37,154 nt of DNA from NCBI RefSeq assembly GCF_017315985.1, contig NZ_JAFLVR010000049.1, positions 1 through 37,154 on the forward strand, in the 5' to 3' direction. The notes beneath the pieces were generated by a model. The model searched no databases, was not told the origin of the DNA, and worked only from the letters and a program-made list of their open reading frames with translations. This DNA comes from Candidatus Enterococcus murrayae. GTDB lineage: Bacteria; Bacillota; Bacilli; Lactobacillales; Enterococcaceae. Below are positions 9,364-16,211 of the stretch, in pieces; position 1 is the first letter of the stretch; the number at the start of each line of letters is the position of its first letter. Made by a program: the position numbers and the translations under genes.

Positions 9364-9479
9364 GTCAATTTAACCAAAAATGTTAAAAAATATTAATAAT
9401 TATGGTTTTAGAATAAATAATTAGTTATTTGATTTATAATGTGAGTAATTATTTGGCTTGATAAAGTGGGTGATAGGGG

Positions 9480-10889
9480 TTGAAGGAGCATGAAAATCAA
9501 GTAGTGCTGCGGATTGTTGGTATTGTTGCGGGGGCAATGACCTTTTTTATGTTGATTTATTTATATTTCGGCTCGCATTTTTATTTTGGTTCAACTGTTG
9601 CGAATGTCGCTGTCGGCGGATTGTCGGTTAATCAGGCCGCACAAAAAATTCGTCAGGAAACACAACGAGTTGAGATCAAAATGGTAGGGGAGAATCAAAC
9701 AGTTAAACTACAAATTTCTTCTCCTTATAAAGTTCAAACAGAATATTTGAAGAAAAATATTCGTAGAGGAGAATTTAGTTTGCCTCTTAAAAAGAAAGCG
9801 AAACAAAATTTAGTCCAAGCGATCAATCGTGCCTCTTTTCTTGGAGGGAAAGAAGCCAAAGATGCTAGGATTATTTATGAGGATAAAAAATTTCGGATTG
9901 AACCGGAGAAGAGCGGGAATGTGATTGATTCCGCTCGAATTCGGAAAGAACTTTGCGAAGCGTTTGAAAAGGGAACGTTGCAGACGGAGTATGATTTAAC
10001 CGATTTTTATCGTGAACCGGAAATCACAGCGCAAGATTTAGAGAAACAAAAAATTCCTCAGAAGCTGGAAGAAGTTAGAAAACACGGTATCACGTTGAAG
10101 CTGAACAAAAAAACGATTCCGCTGACAGAGCAAATGCTAGCGTCCTCAGTTGATGATCAAGGGGAATTTGACCCAGAGTTGATTGCAGAGTGGGTAGCGG
10201 ACTTGGAGCGAGAATATTCTACGATCTATCAGCCAGTCGATTTTACCAATGTTCACGGACAGCATTTACGCTATAAAAATGTCGGGAATTATGGCTGGTT
10301 CATCGATATCAAACAATCAGCAAAAAAAATTGCTAAAGAATTGAAAACGTCCGACACTAAAATGATTCCGCTCATTTTAAAAGGCGAGACGAAAAAGCAG
10401 CCGCTTCATGTGAAAAAAAATTATATCGAAGTTGATTTGGATAATCAAAAAATGTACTGCTTTGACAAAGGCAAGCTAGTCGTTGAGACAGACGTAATCA
10501 CGGGCAGGTATGACAAAGGGACTGCGACTGTTCCTGGATTTCATACGATTATGGACAAGCGGCGAAATGTTGATCTAAGCGGCGTTTTGACGACTGGGGA
10601 CGGCATGTATAGTGTGCCTGTGGCGTATTGGCTCCCGCTGTTGAGCTATGGACAGACAATTACAGAAATCGGCCTGCATGATACAGATCATAAATTGCAA
10701 TATTTTGGCCAGCCTGGAGCTTATCGAACGGATTTAGGAAGTTATGGCTGTGTGAATACACCAAAAGCAGAAGTGGCCAAAATTTATGACTATAGTTATG
10801 TTGGTATGCCGGTCTTCATTTATGGTCATATTTATGATGACGCACCGGGAGAGTTCGATAAACCAGTAGAATATGGAACAGAAATTTAA
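9480..10889 (+). CDS. membrane-anchored L,D-transpeptidase (YkuD domain)
   Basis: A 469-aa cell-wall enzyme. It begins at TTG, behind GGTGAT at 9469-9474 which pairs with the 16S tail. Residues about 9-30 form a single membrane anchor. Residues about 40-330 match the duplicated putative peptidoglycan-binding domain (VANVAVGGLSVNQAAQKI) that precedes the catalytic part in Enterococcus Ldt enzymes. The YkuD domain occupies about 335-456, with His400 in IGLHDTD and catalytic Cys424 in DLGSYGCVNTP. The family motif is SHGC; here the His before Gly-Cys is Tyr422, and the His-to-Ser interval is three residues longer than I recall for Ldtfm. Such enzymes make 3-3 cross-links that resist beta-lactams; activity here is inferred. 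Confidence 0.88.
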   Translation: MKEHENQVVLRIVGIVAGAMTFFMLIYLYFGSHFYFGSTVANVAVGGLSVNQAAQKIRQETQRVEIKMVGENQTVKLQISSPYKVQTEYLKKNIRRGEFSLPLKKKAKQNLVQAINRASFLGGKEAKDARIIYEDKKFRIEPEKSGNVIDSARIRKELCEAFEKGTLQTEYDLTDFYREPEITAQDLEKQKIPQKLEEVRKHGITLKLNKKTIPLTEQMLASSVDDQGEFDPELIAEWVADLEREYSTIYQPVDFTNVHGQHLRYKNVGNYGWFIDIKQSAKKIAKELKTSDTKMIPLILKGETKKQPLHVKKNYIEVDLDNQKMYCFDKGKLVVETDVITGRYDKGTATVPGFHTIMDKRRNVDLSGVLTTGDGMYSVPVAYWLPLLSYGQTITEIGLHDTDHKLQYFGQPGAYRTDLGSYGCVNTPKAEVAKIYDYSYVGMPVFIYGHIYDDAPGEFDKPVEYGTEI

Positions 10890-10930
10890 AAAGATCCAGC
10901 CGATCGAGTATTTGCTGGATCTTTTGTTTT
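10888..10930. terminator. bidirectional terminator, ldt / PrfA-like gene
   Basis: AAAGATCCAGC and GCTGGATCTTT form an 11-bp perfect stem between two convergent genes, with T-rich sequence on both strands' exits. Confidence 0.88.
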
Positions 10931-11585
10931 AGAAAATAATATTGTCCTTAATCAACTCGATGTTTTTAATAAAGATTTTCCGATCAATCATTTTGATCGC
11001 GCCGCAGCTTTTCAAGTCGTGCATGATGCGGCTGACGCTGCTGGCAGCATTGATGCCGCAAAAATGGGCAATCTCTTCATTCGTTACGACAAAATCAATT
11101 AAGACGCCTCCTTGAAATTCGATACCAAATTTGTCATACAGGTCGTAAATCTGAGTACATACGGCACCAAATTTCCCATTCATCAGCATTTGTTGGGTTC
11201 TTTTCATCGATTTGAGTAATCGCTCGCGGTAATAGTTTTTGACGTAGATTTGTAATTCAAAATTTTGATTGATGTCTTTCCAAAATTCGACCCGATCGAT
11301 TTGATAAAGTTCGGCCTTCTCGGATTCAACACGAATGTTAAAGGGGGCATCGATAAATTGAGAATATTCATCCTTTAACAATGAGACTACTTCAAGATCA
11401 TTGATGTATTCCAAATTGAATTCACGACCATCTTTTGAAATAACGCTGGTTTTGATGACGCCGCTTTTCAAAATGTATACATGGTGATCCTGAATCCCCT
11501 CGTAGAGTAGATATTTCTTATACTCTTTCGTTACGATAGGAAATTTTTTTTGTTCTAAGTAGTTTGTTAAGGCTGTATTGTCCAA
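10929..11585 (-). CDS. Crp/Fnr-family regulator, PrfA/Ers-like
   Basis: A cyclic-nucleotide-binding-like beta barrel (about residues 15-105) is followed by a long dimer helix and a winged helix near residues 150-215 (VTNEEIAHFCGINAASSVSRIMHDLK). The segment LMNGKFGAVCTQIYDLYDKFG resembles the same region of Listeria PrfA, and enterococci carry a PrfA-like stress regulator called Ers, so this is a PrfA/Ers-type protein. I start it at TTG (11585; 218 aa) because GGAAGGA lies ten bases upstream and a TTGATC/TATGAT promoter falls inside the longer frame, which would begin at ATG 11648 (239 aa). No FNR-type iron-sulfur cysteine cluster is seen. A PrfA box lies upstream, suggesting autoregulation. 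Confidence 0.82.
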   Translation of the reverse strand: MDNTALTNYLEQKKFPIVTKEYKKYLLYEGIQDHHVYILKSGVIKTSVISKDGREFNLEYINDLEVVSLLKDEYSQFIDAPFNIRVESEKAELYQIDRVEFWKDINQNFELQIYVKNYYRERLLKSMKRTQQMLMNGKFGAVCTQIYDLYDKFGIEFQGGVLIDFVVTNEEIAHFCGINAASSVSRIMHDLKSCGAIKMIDRKIFIKNIELIKDNIIF

Positions 11586-11633
11586 TTTTACTTTGTTCCT
11601 TCCGTGGTTTGCTGAAATTTTCATTGCTATTTT

Positions 11634-11661
11634 ATCATACATGGGCACGCATTTTGATCAA
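11634..11661 (-). promoter_or_regulatory. promoter of the PrfA-like regulator gene
   Basis: On the minus strand TTGATC (11656-11661) and TATGAT (11634-11639) are 16 bp apart. The -35 sits in the 12-bp palindrome TTTTGATCAAAA (11652-11663). The start point would be near 11627, downstream of the ATG at 11648, which supports the shorter protein. Confidence 0.55.
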
Positions 11662-11681
11662 AAGTATGTTTAAAAAAGATA

Positions 11682-11695
11682 CTAACAAATGTTAA
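11682..11695. promoter_or_regulatory. PrfA-box-like palindrome
   Basis: CTAACAAATGTTAA matches the PrfA box TTAACANNTGTTAA in 11 of 12 defined positions. It lies in the divergent region between the PrfA-like regulator gene and the 95-aa/MFS genes, its centre about 61 bp upstream of the predicted regulator start point. That spacing resembles CRP class I sites rather than the -41 position usual for PrfA. Confidence 0.55.
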
Positions 11696-11768
11696 TGCTC
11701 TTTTTTACTAAAAATTTTCAATGCCATTTCTAATTATTAAAGTTGATTTCTTCCTTTTTTTAAATCCG

Positions 11769-11774
11769 TATAAT
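11769..11774 (+). promoter_or_regulatory. -10 element for the leader of the 95-aa/MFS unit
   Basis: A perfect TATAAT. The nearest -35-like hexamer TTGATT (11743-11748) is 20 bp away, longer than ideal, so the promoter may depend on an activator. Transcription from here would give an untranslated leader of about 215 nt. Confidence 0.5.
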
Positions 11775-11792
11775 CAATCAGGTAAGTCAAAC

Positions 11793-11960
11793 AGACCAAA
11801 TGCTCTAGTGAGTAGAAATTTTGGAAGCAAGAAGATTTCAGACCAACTTTTTCTGTTTTGTAGAAATAAGAGCTAAGAAGTTTAAAGGAGTTGAAGTTCA
11901 AGCATTTGGTTGGCTGAAATACGACTTGAGAAGCAAGTCTGTTTTTCCTGAACTTGGAAA
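11793..11960 (+). ncRNA. structured 5' leader with attenuator-like hairpin (candidate)
   Basis: Several perfect or near-perfect complementary segments occur here. CCAAATGCT (11796-11804) can pair with AGCATTTGG (11901-11909) or locally with TTTTGG (11818-11823). ATTTCAGACCAAC (11835-11847) pairs with GTTGGCTGAAAT (11909-11920) with one bulged A, crossing the first pairing. AAGTTCA (11894-11900) pairs with TGAACTT (11949-11955). GACTTG-AGAAG-CAAGTC (11923-11939) is followed by TGTTTTT like a weak terminator. Mutually exclusive pairings before a terminator-like hairpin suggest a cis-acting RNA switch. It matches no riboswitch class that I recognise. Confidence 0.4.
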
Positions 11961-11996
11961 AATAAATTCTTTCATACGAAAAAGGAGTGGTTATTC

Positions 11997-12284
11997 ATGA
12001 ACAAATGGACATGCGCAATAATCGAACGATTAGAATCAGCTTACAAGGTACGGTTTGAAAAAGAGGCCGTATTGGTTTTTCTAAATGATGCTTATCAGAA
12101 TGCTTTGATGCTGAGAAGGGATGATACGCAGGAAAATGATCAAGCACTAGTAGACTTTTTGGCGGCGTTTGACCATACGCGGGATTTATTTATCAGTCAA
12201 GCGGTGGATCGATACCCGTCGAACTATAATAAGGTCGCGGAAAAAATTTCTGATTTGAAGAAACTAAACGAGAGCATCGCATAA
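11997..12284 (+). CDS. small helical protein of unknown function
   Basis: A 95-aa, mostly helical, charged protein that I do not recognise. ATG follows AAGGAG by ten bases. It has no membrane segment, signal peptide or metal-binding motif (a single Cys at position 5). It ends 15 bp before an MFS transporter and probably shares its transcript. The small size and helical content resemble bacteriocin-immunity-type or accessory proteins, but no family motif supports that. The long structured leader in front of it suggests that the pair is regulated together. Confidence 0.72.
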   Translation: MNKWTCAIIERLESAYKVRFEKEAVLVFLNDAYQNALMLRRDDTQENDQALVDFLAAFDHTRDLFISQAVDRYPSNYNKVAEKISDLKKLNESIA

Positions 12285-12299
12285 TAATGAGAGTGGGTA

Positions 12300-13496
12300 A
12301 TGAAAATTAAGGAAGAAGAGAAATTATTCAATAAAGGTTTTGTCACAATTACAATTATCAATTTTGTTGTATTTTTAGTTTATTACTGTTTTGTCGTGAT
12401 TACAGCTAAATATGCGACACAAAGTTTAGGGGCTTCAACCGCACAAGCAGGATTTGCGGTAGGAATCTACATTATCGGAACACTGTTTGCACGTTTATAT
12501 ATCGGGAAAAAATTAGAATTATTTGGTCGTCGGGCAGTATTGCGTTACGGCGCGCTATTCTATTTGGTGACGACGGCGGCTTATTTGATCAGCAGTAATA
12601 TCTTTATTCTAGATGGTGTGCGCTTTTTAAATGGCTTTGGTTATGGTGCTGTTTCGACAGCGGCTAATGCAATTGTCACGGCGTATATTCCAGAAGCAAA
12701 ATATGGTGAAGGTATCAATTATTACGGATTGAGTACGAGCTTAGCTGCAGCGATTGGCCCGTTTATCGGCTTACTTCTGCTACCGTTAGTTGGGTTTAAA
12801 GCGATTATTGTTTTGGCTGTCATTTTAGCCCTTGTCACGGCGGCGGCCTGTTTTAAATTCAACGTCGATAACATTGTTTTAACAGAGGAACATCGAGCAA
12901 AAATCAATACGTTTAGTTTAGAAAGCTTTATTGAATTCAAAGTGCTGTTTATTGCCGGTATCGCCTTTCTGATCGGAATCGCGTATTCAAGTGTCTTAGG
13001 CTTCCTATCTATTTATGCGGATCAATTGCATTTAGTAACAGCAGGGGCCTTCTTCTTTGTCGTTTACGCATTAGTAGTTACTGTCACACGACCAATGTCA
13101 GGGAAAATTTTTGATAAGCATGGTGAAAATGCTGTGATGTATCCTAGTTTTATTTGCCTGACGATCGGGTTACTGCTTTTAGCCTTCACTGGGAACGCAG
13201 TTGTCTTATTGATTGCCGGTGCTTTTGTTGGATTAGGCTATGGGACATTTATGGCAAATGGACAAGCAGTCACATTGAAATTAGTGGAGACAGCTCGAAT
13301 CGGCGTAGCTCTTTCTACCTACTTCATTGGTCTTGATTTAGGCCTAGGGGTCGGCCCTTACTTGTTGGGAGCGATCAAAGGGATTTTAGGCTCTTATCAA
13401 CATATCTATATTTTCTGTGCTGTGATTCCGTTAATCGTAGCTGCTTTATACATGGTTTTTTATCGACCAAAGAAATCAATTGAAGCGAAGGCGTAG
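12300..13496 (+). CDS. MFS transporter (12 TM)
   Basis: A 398-aa major facilitator with about 12 hydrophobic segments. The loop between segments 2 and 3 reads ARLYIGKKLELFGRRAVLRYG, the MFS motif A (Gly, Arg-Arg signature), and a Pro/Gly-rich segment 5 (LSTSLAAAIGPFIGLLL) resembles motif C of antiporters. It is similar in outline to Bacillus YfkF/YwoG-like exporters, so small-molecule efflux is likely, but the substrate is unknown. It begins at ATG with a weak GAGAGTGGG site and probably depends on translation of the 95-aa gene 15 bp upstream. A strong terminator follows. Confidence 0.87.
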   Translation: MKIKEEEKLFNKGFVTITIINFVVFLVYYCFVVITAKYATQSLGASTAQAGFAVGIYIIGTLFARLYIGKKLELFGRRAVLRYGALFYLVTTAAYLISSNIFILDGVRFLNGFGYGAVSTAANAIVTAYIPEAKYGEGINYYGLSTSLAAAIGPFIGLLLLPLVGFKAIIVLAVILALVTAAACFKFNVDNIVLTEEHRAKINTFSLESFIEFKVLFIAGIAFLIGIAYSSVLGFLSIYADQLHLVTAGAFFFVVYALVVTVTRPMSGKIFDKHGENAVMYPSFICLTIGLLLLAFTGNAVVLLIAGAFVGLGYGTFMANGQAVTLKLVETARIGVALSTYFIGLDLGLGVGPYLLGAIKGILGSYQHIYIFCAVIPLIVAALYMVFYRPKKSIEAKA

Positions 13497-13504
13497 CTCA
13501 TAAT

Positions 13505-13556
13505 AAAAAGACACAAGATAGGCTAAGCGGGTTTAGCTTCTCTTGTGTCTCTTTTT
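13505..13556 (+). terminator. terminator after MFS gene
   Basis: AAAGACACAAGA pairs with TCTTGTGTCT and an inner GGCTAA/TTTAGCT extends the stem; T5 follows. Confidence 0.88.
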
Positions 13557-13620
13557 GACTATAAAGAAAGTATAAAATTTTCACATAAATAAATCGCTTT
13601 GTAGCAGGTATATCCATGTC

Positions 13621-13788
13621 CGGCTTCACGAACTAGCTTTATCGGCAATAAGCAAAAATATTTCGAAATTTGAGAAGCAATTTAGAAATATTTTGGTCTT
13701 ATTGCTGTGAGACACAGCGATCGTACTTTGGAGCTGATGTGGAACAGTACCTATTTGGTGCTCAAAAGCTGAGCGAGTTCGCGAAGCC
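13621..13788. repeat. 168-bp nested palindromic element
   Basis: The outer arms GGCTTCACGAACTAGCTTT (13622-13640) and AAAGCTGAGCGAGTTCGCGAAGCC (13765-13788) are inverted copies with a 5-base insertion in one arm. Inside them is a second hairpin: GCAATAAG and AAAATATTTC (13645-13664) pair with GAAATATTTT and CTTATTGC (13685-13705). It carries no reading frame and sits between convergent genes. Size and shape resemble the interspersed palindromic repeats reported in enterococci (for example Efar in E. faecalis), but no sequence comparison could be made here. Confidence 0.6.
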
Positions 13789-13795
13789 TTTCTTA

Positions 13796-14614
13796 TTAGA
13801 TACTTGTCAGTTTTTGATTAATCAATTCTTTTAGAGTGCGATTATCGTTTAAGTTGGCGTAGTAGTCGGCTTGCTTTAAAAGCTCAATTTGTTCCTTCAT
13901 ATTTTCTTGAATGACGGCCTTTTCAAAAAATAAATCTTCCAAGCCGGTAATCATGTTTACTTCCAATAATGTTTGAATGCCTTCATCGCAAAGGGCATTG
14001 GCTTTCTCTTGGTTTCCGCGATCAGCGTAGAAACAAGCTGCCTGATAATAAGATGGACCTAACTGTAATTGAGTATTCATTTTTTCCTCCAATTGTTCAG
14101 CGCGTTCAAAAAAGATGCGTGCGCGCTTTTTTTCTTCGTTTGCTTGATAACAAGTAGCTAATCCCTTAAGTACTAGTAGTTCGTAGCGTTTTTCATCGTG
14201 CAAAAAAGTATAGGCTCGTTGAAAATAGTGTACGGCTTTTTGAGTATCACGAATGCCGAACAGATTTGCGTAGGCTCGGAAATACATCAGGTGACCAACG
14301 ATTCGTGCATTATCATAAGTAATTTTCTTTCCATAAGTATCCAACAAAAATAAAACGCTAGAAAACTCTTGACGTAAATGCAGACAACGAACAATGTTCA
14401 ATAGAGAGATTTCCGTTGAAAGAATGGTCTCTGGAAAAACTTGGTGATAAGGTATTTCTAATTTCGCACAAATATCTAAAATAATTTCCAGTGTGCCCTC
14501 ATTTTTCGCTTCAATCTGCTCCAAGTCAGCGGATGAACAAATAGTAGTAAAAGTGTCACGTGGTAAACCAGCATCTTCGCGTGCTTGCTTAATGATAAAC
14601 CCGTTAACTTCCAT
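13796..14614 (-). CDS. HTH/TPR-type transcriptional regulator (Rgg/PlcR-like)
   Basis: A 272-aa protein with an N-terminal Xre-like helix-turn-helix (residues 5-62, FIIKQAREDAGLPRDTFTTI) and a helical remainder with TPR-like repeats (for example LLVLKGLATCYQANEEKKRARIFF, AACFYADRGNQEKANALC). This is the architecture of RRNPP regulators, which bind short peptides in the TPR domain. ATG follows AGGAGGG. No small peptide pheromone gene is recognisable next to it. The gene stands alone on the minus strand between the palindromic element and asd, so its target is unknown. Confidence 0.82.
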   Translation of the reverse strand: MEVNGFIIKQAREDAGLPRDTFTTICSSADLEQIEAKNEGTLEIILDICAKLEIPYHQVFPETILSTEISLLNIVRCLHLRQEFSSVLFLLDTYGKKITYDNARIVGHLMYFRAYANLFGIRDTQKAVHYFQRAYTFLHDEKRYELLVLKGLATCYQANEEKKRARIFFERAEQLEEKMNTQLQLGPSYYQAACFYADRGNQEKANALCDEGIQTLLEVNMITGLEDLFFEKAVIQENMKEQIELLKQADYYANLNDNRTLKELINQKLTSI

Positions 14615-14911
14615 GATCGCCCTCCTGTGAATAACGCTTCCATATTAATTCTAAAGCTTTTATTAGAAAATCACAATAAAAATATTCAATAATCTTCGTT
14701 TTTTTAAAATATTTTACCATATTTTGATTAGAACTTTTGTTTTATCTGTGTTATATCAATTATATAGAAGGTAGTAATTATTGGAAAATAAGATGTGTGT
14801 TGTGTCGAAAGTTTTAATAATTTGAATGACAATGAAAAATGGAAGATGGCTTGCGTTTCGTAACGAATATGATAAACTGTTAAAATACTATGAAACGAAA
14901 GAGTGATTACG
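14615..14911. other. intergenic region upstream of asd
   Basis: This AT-rich divergent region holds no gene and no recognisable lysine riboswitch or T-box. TTCGT/ACGAA half-sites occur at 14857-14861, 14863-14867 (together a perfect 11-bp palindrome) and 14895-14899. A TATGAT at 14868-14873 may be the asd -10, but no good -35 goes with it. Confidence 0.45.
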
Positions 14912-15958
14912 ATGAGAAAAATGAATGTTGCAATAGTCGGCGCTACTGGCGCGGTAGGGACACAAATGATCAAACTATTAGAAAATAGTTCTTTGCCACT
15001 AGGTACTGTAAAATTTTTAGCGTCAAAGCGCTCAGCTGGAAAGCAGCTTTCATTTAAAGGTGAGACGAAAACGATCGAGGAATTAGTACCTGATTCGTTT
15101 GATGGAATAAATCTTGCTTTATTCTCAGCTGGCGGCGGGATATCTGCTAAGTTTGCACCGGAAGCGGTAAAACGCGGAGCGGTCGTCGTAGATAATACCA
15201 GTCATTTTCGCATGGACCCTGATGTGCCATTAGTGGTGCCAGAGGTGAATGCAGCAGCTTTGCGTAATCATCAGGGCATCATCGCCAATCCAAACTGTTC
15301 AACAATTCAGATGATGGTGGCTTTAGAGCCGATTCGAAAAGCCTATGGTTTGACGCGGGTGATTGTATCAACCTATCAAGCAGTATCAGGTGCTGGGAAT
15401 CAAGCCATGGAAGAATTGAAGCAGCAGACGCGGGACTTTTTAGCTGAAAAACCGGTCAATGAATGGAAGGCAGATATTCTACCGTGCGGTGGTGACGAAA
15501 AGCATTACCCATTAGCCTTCAATGCACTGCCTCAGATTGATGTATTTTCTGATGAGGGCTATACGAATGAAGAATGGAAAATGATTAATGAGACAAAGAA
15601 AATCATGGAAGACGACACGATCAAGGTTTCTGCGACTTGTGTGCGGATTCCAGTGATGAGCGGACATTCTGAATCTGTCTACATCGAAACAGAAAAAGCG
15701 GTAACGGTAGCGGAGATCCAGGCTTTAATCGCTGACGCTCCTGGAGCAGTATTGGAAGATGATCCGAGTCAACAAATTTATCCGCAGGCTTTAAATAGTG
15801 TTGGTAAAAAAGGAACATTTGTTGGGCGCATACGTAAAGATCCAGATGAGGAAAAAGGCATCCATCTTTGGGTCGTTTCCGATAACTTATTAAAAGGGGC
15901 CGCTTGGAACTCCTTGCAAATTGCGGAGACGATGTATGAAATGAATCTATTTGAATAA
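14912..15958 (+). CDS. asd: aspartate-semialdehyde dehydrogenase
   Basis: This 348-aa enzyme reduces aspartyl phosphate to aspartate semialdehyde with NADPH, feeding lysine/diaminopimelate, threonine and methionine synthesis. The NADP-binding loop [14 protein letters not shown] is at the N-terminus and the catalytic Cys129 sits in NPNCSTIQM; a later [10 protein letters not shown] segment carries the substrate-binding Arg and catalytic His. I start at ATG 14912 behind AAAGAGTGAT rather than a GTG nine bases upstream. No dap genes follow; RNase J2 does, as in Bacillus where asd, dapG, dapA and rnjB lie together. Here a terminator separates the two. Confidence 0.97.
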   Translation: MRKMNVAIVGATGAVGTQMIKLLENSSLPLGTVKFLASKRSAGKQLSFKGETKTIEELVPDSFDGINLALFSAGGGISAKFAPEAVKRGAVVVDNTSHFRMDPDVPLVVPEVNAAALRNHQGIIANPNCSTIQMMVALEPIRKAYGLTRVIVSTYQAVSGAGNQAMEELKQQTRDFLAEKPVNEWKADILPCGGDEKHYPLAFNALPQIDVFSDEGYTNEEWKMINETKKIMEDDTIKVSATCVRIPVMSGHSESVYIETEKAVTVAEIQALIADAPGAVLEDDPSQQIYPQALNSVGKKGTFVGRIRKDPDEEKGIHLWVVSDNLLKGAAWNSLQIAETMYEMNLFE

Positions 15959-15965
15959 ATATTGG

Positions 15966-15993
15966 AAAGCGTGAGAGATTCACGCTTTTTTTT
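15966..15993 (+). terminator. asd terminator
   Basis: AAGCGTGA-GAGAT-TCACGCTT with T8. Confidence 0.9.
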
Positions 15994-16118
15994 GTTTGTT
16001 ACAGCTGTCAGCTTACTTTTATTTGAATTCTGGGAAAGGAACTCTGCAAAAAGGACGATTCTTTTAACGGAAGAGGGACGATTCATTTCTCATCAATGGT
16101 TTTTCAGAAAAAATCATG

Positions 16119-16168
16119 TATAATAGCTATTGAGTATAGGCACAGACCGTACTGAATACGGGGTCTGA
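16119..16168 (+). promoter_or_regulatory. rnjB -10 element and leader hairpin
   Basis: TATAAT at 16119-16124 is preceded directly by TG. In the leader, CAGACCGTA and TACGGGGTCTG (about 16143-16168) can form a hairpin with a two-base bulge. Upstream, GGACGATTC is repeated at 16053-16061 and 16076-16084. Confidence 0.45.
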
Positions 16169-16211
16169 GTAAGCTGAAACAATAGATAAATAAACTAGAG
16201 AGGTGGATTTT

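Noticed and set aside
11586-11648. 21-residue N-terminal extension of the PrfA-like regulator from ATG 11648
   Set aside because: No ribosome site precedes it, and a plausible promoter lies within it, so I prefer TTG at 11585; not fully excluded.
14615-14911. Lysine riboswitch or T-box upstream of asd
   Set aside because: No conserved core motifs or terminator hairpin are visible between 14615 and 14911.
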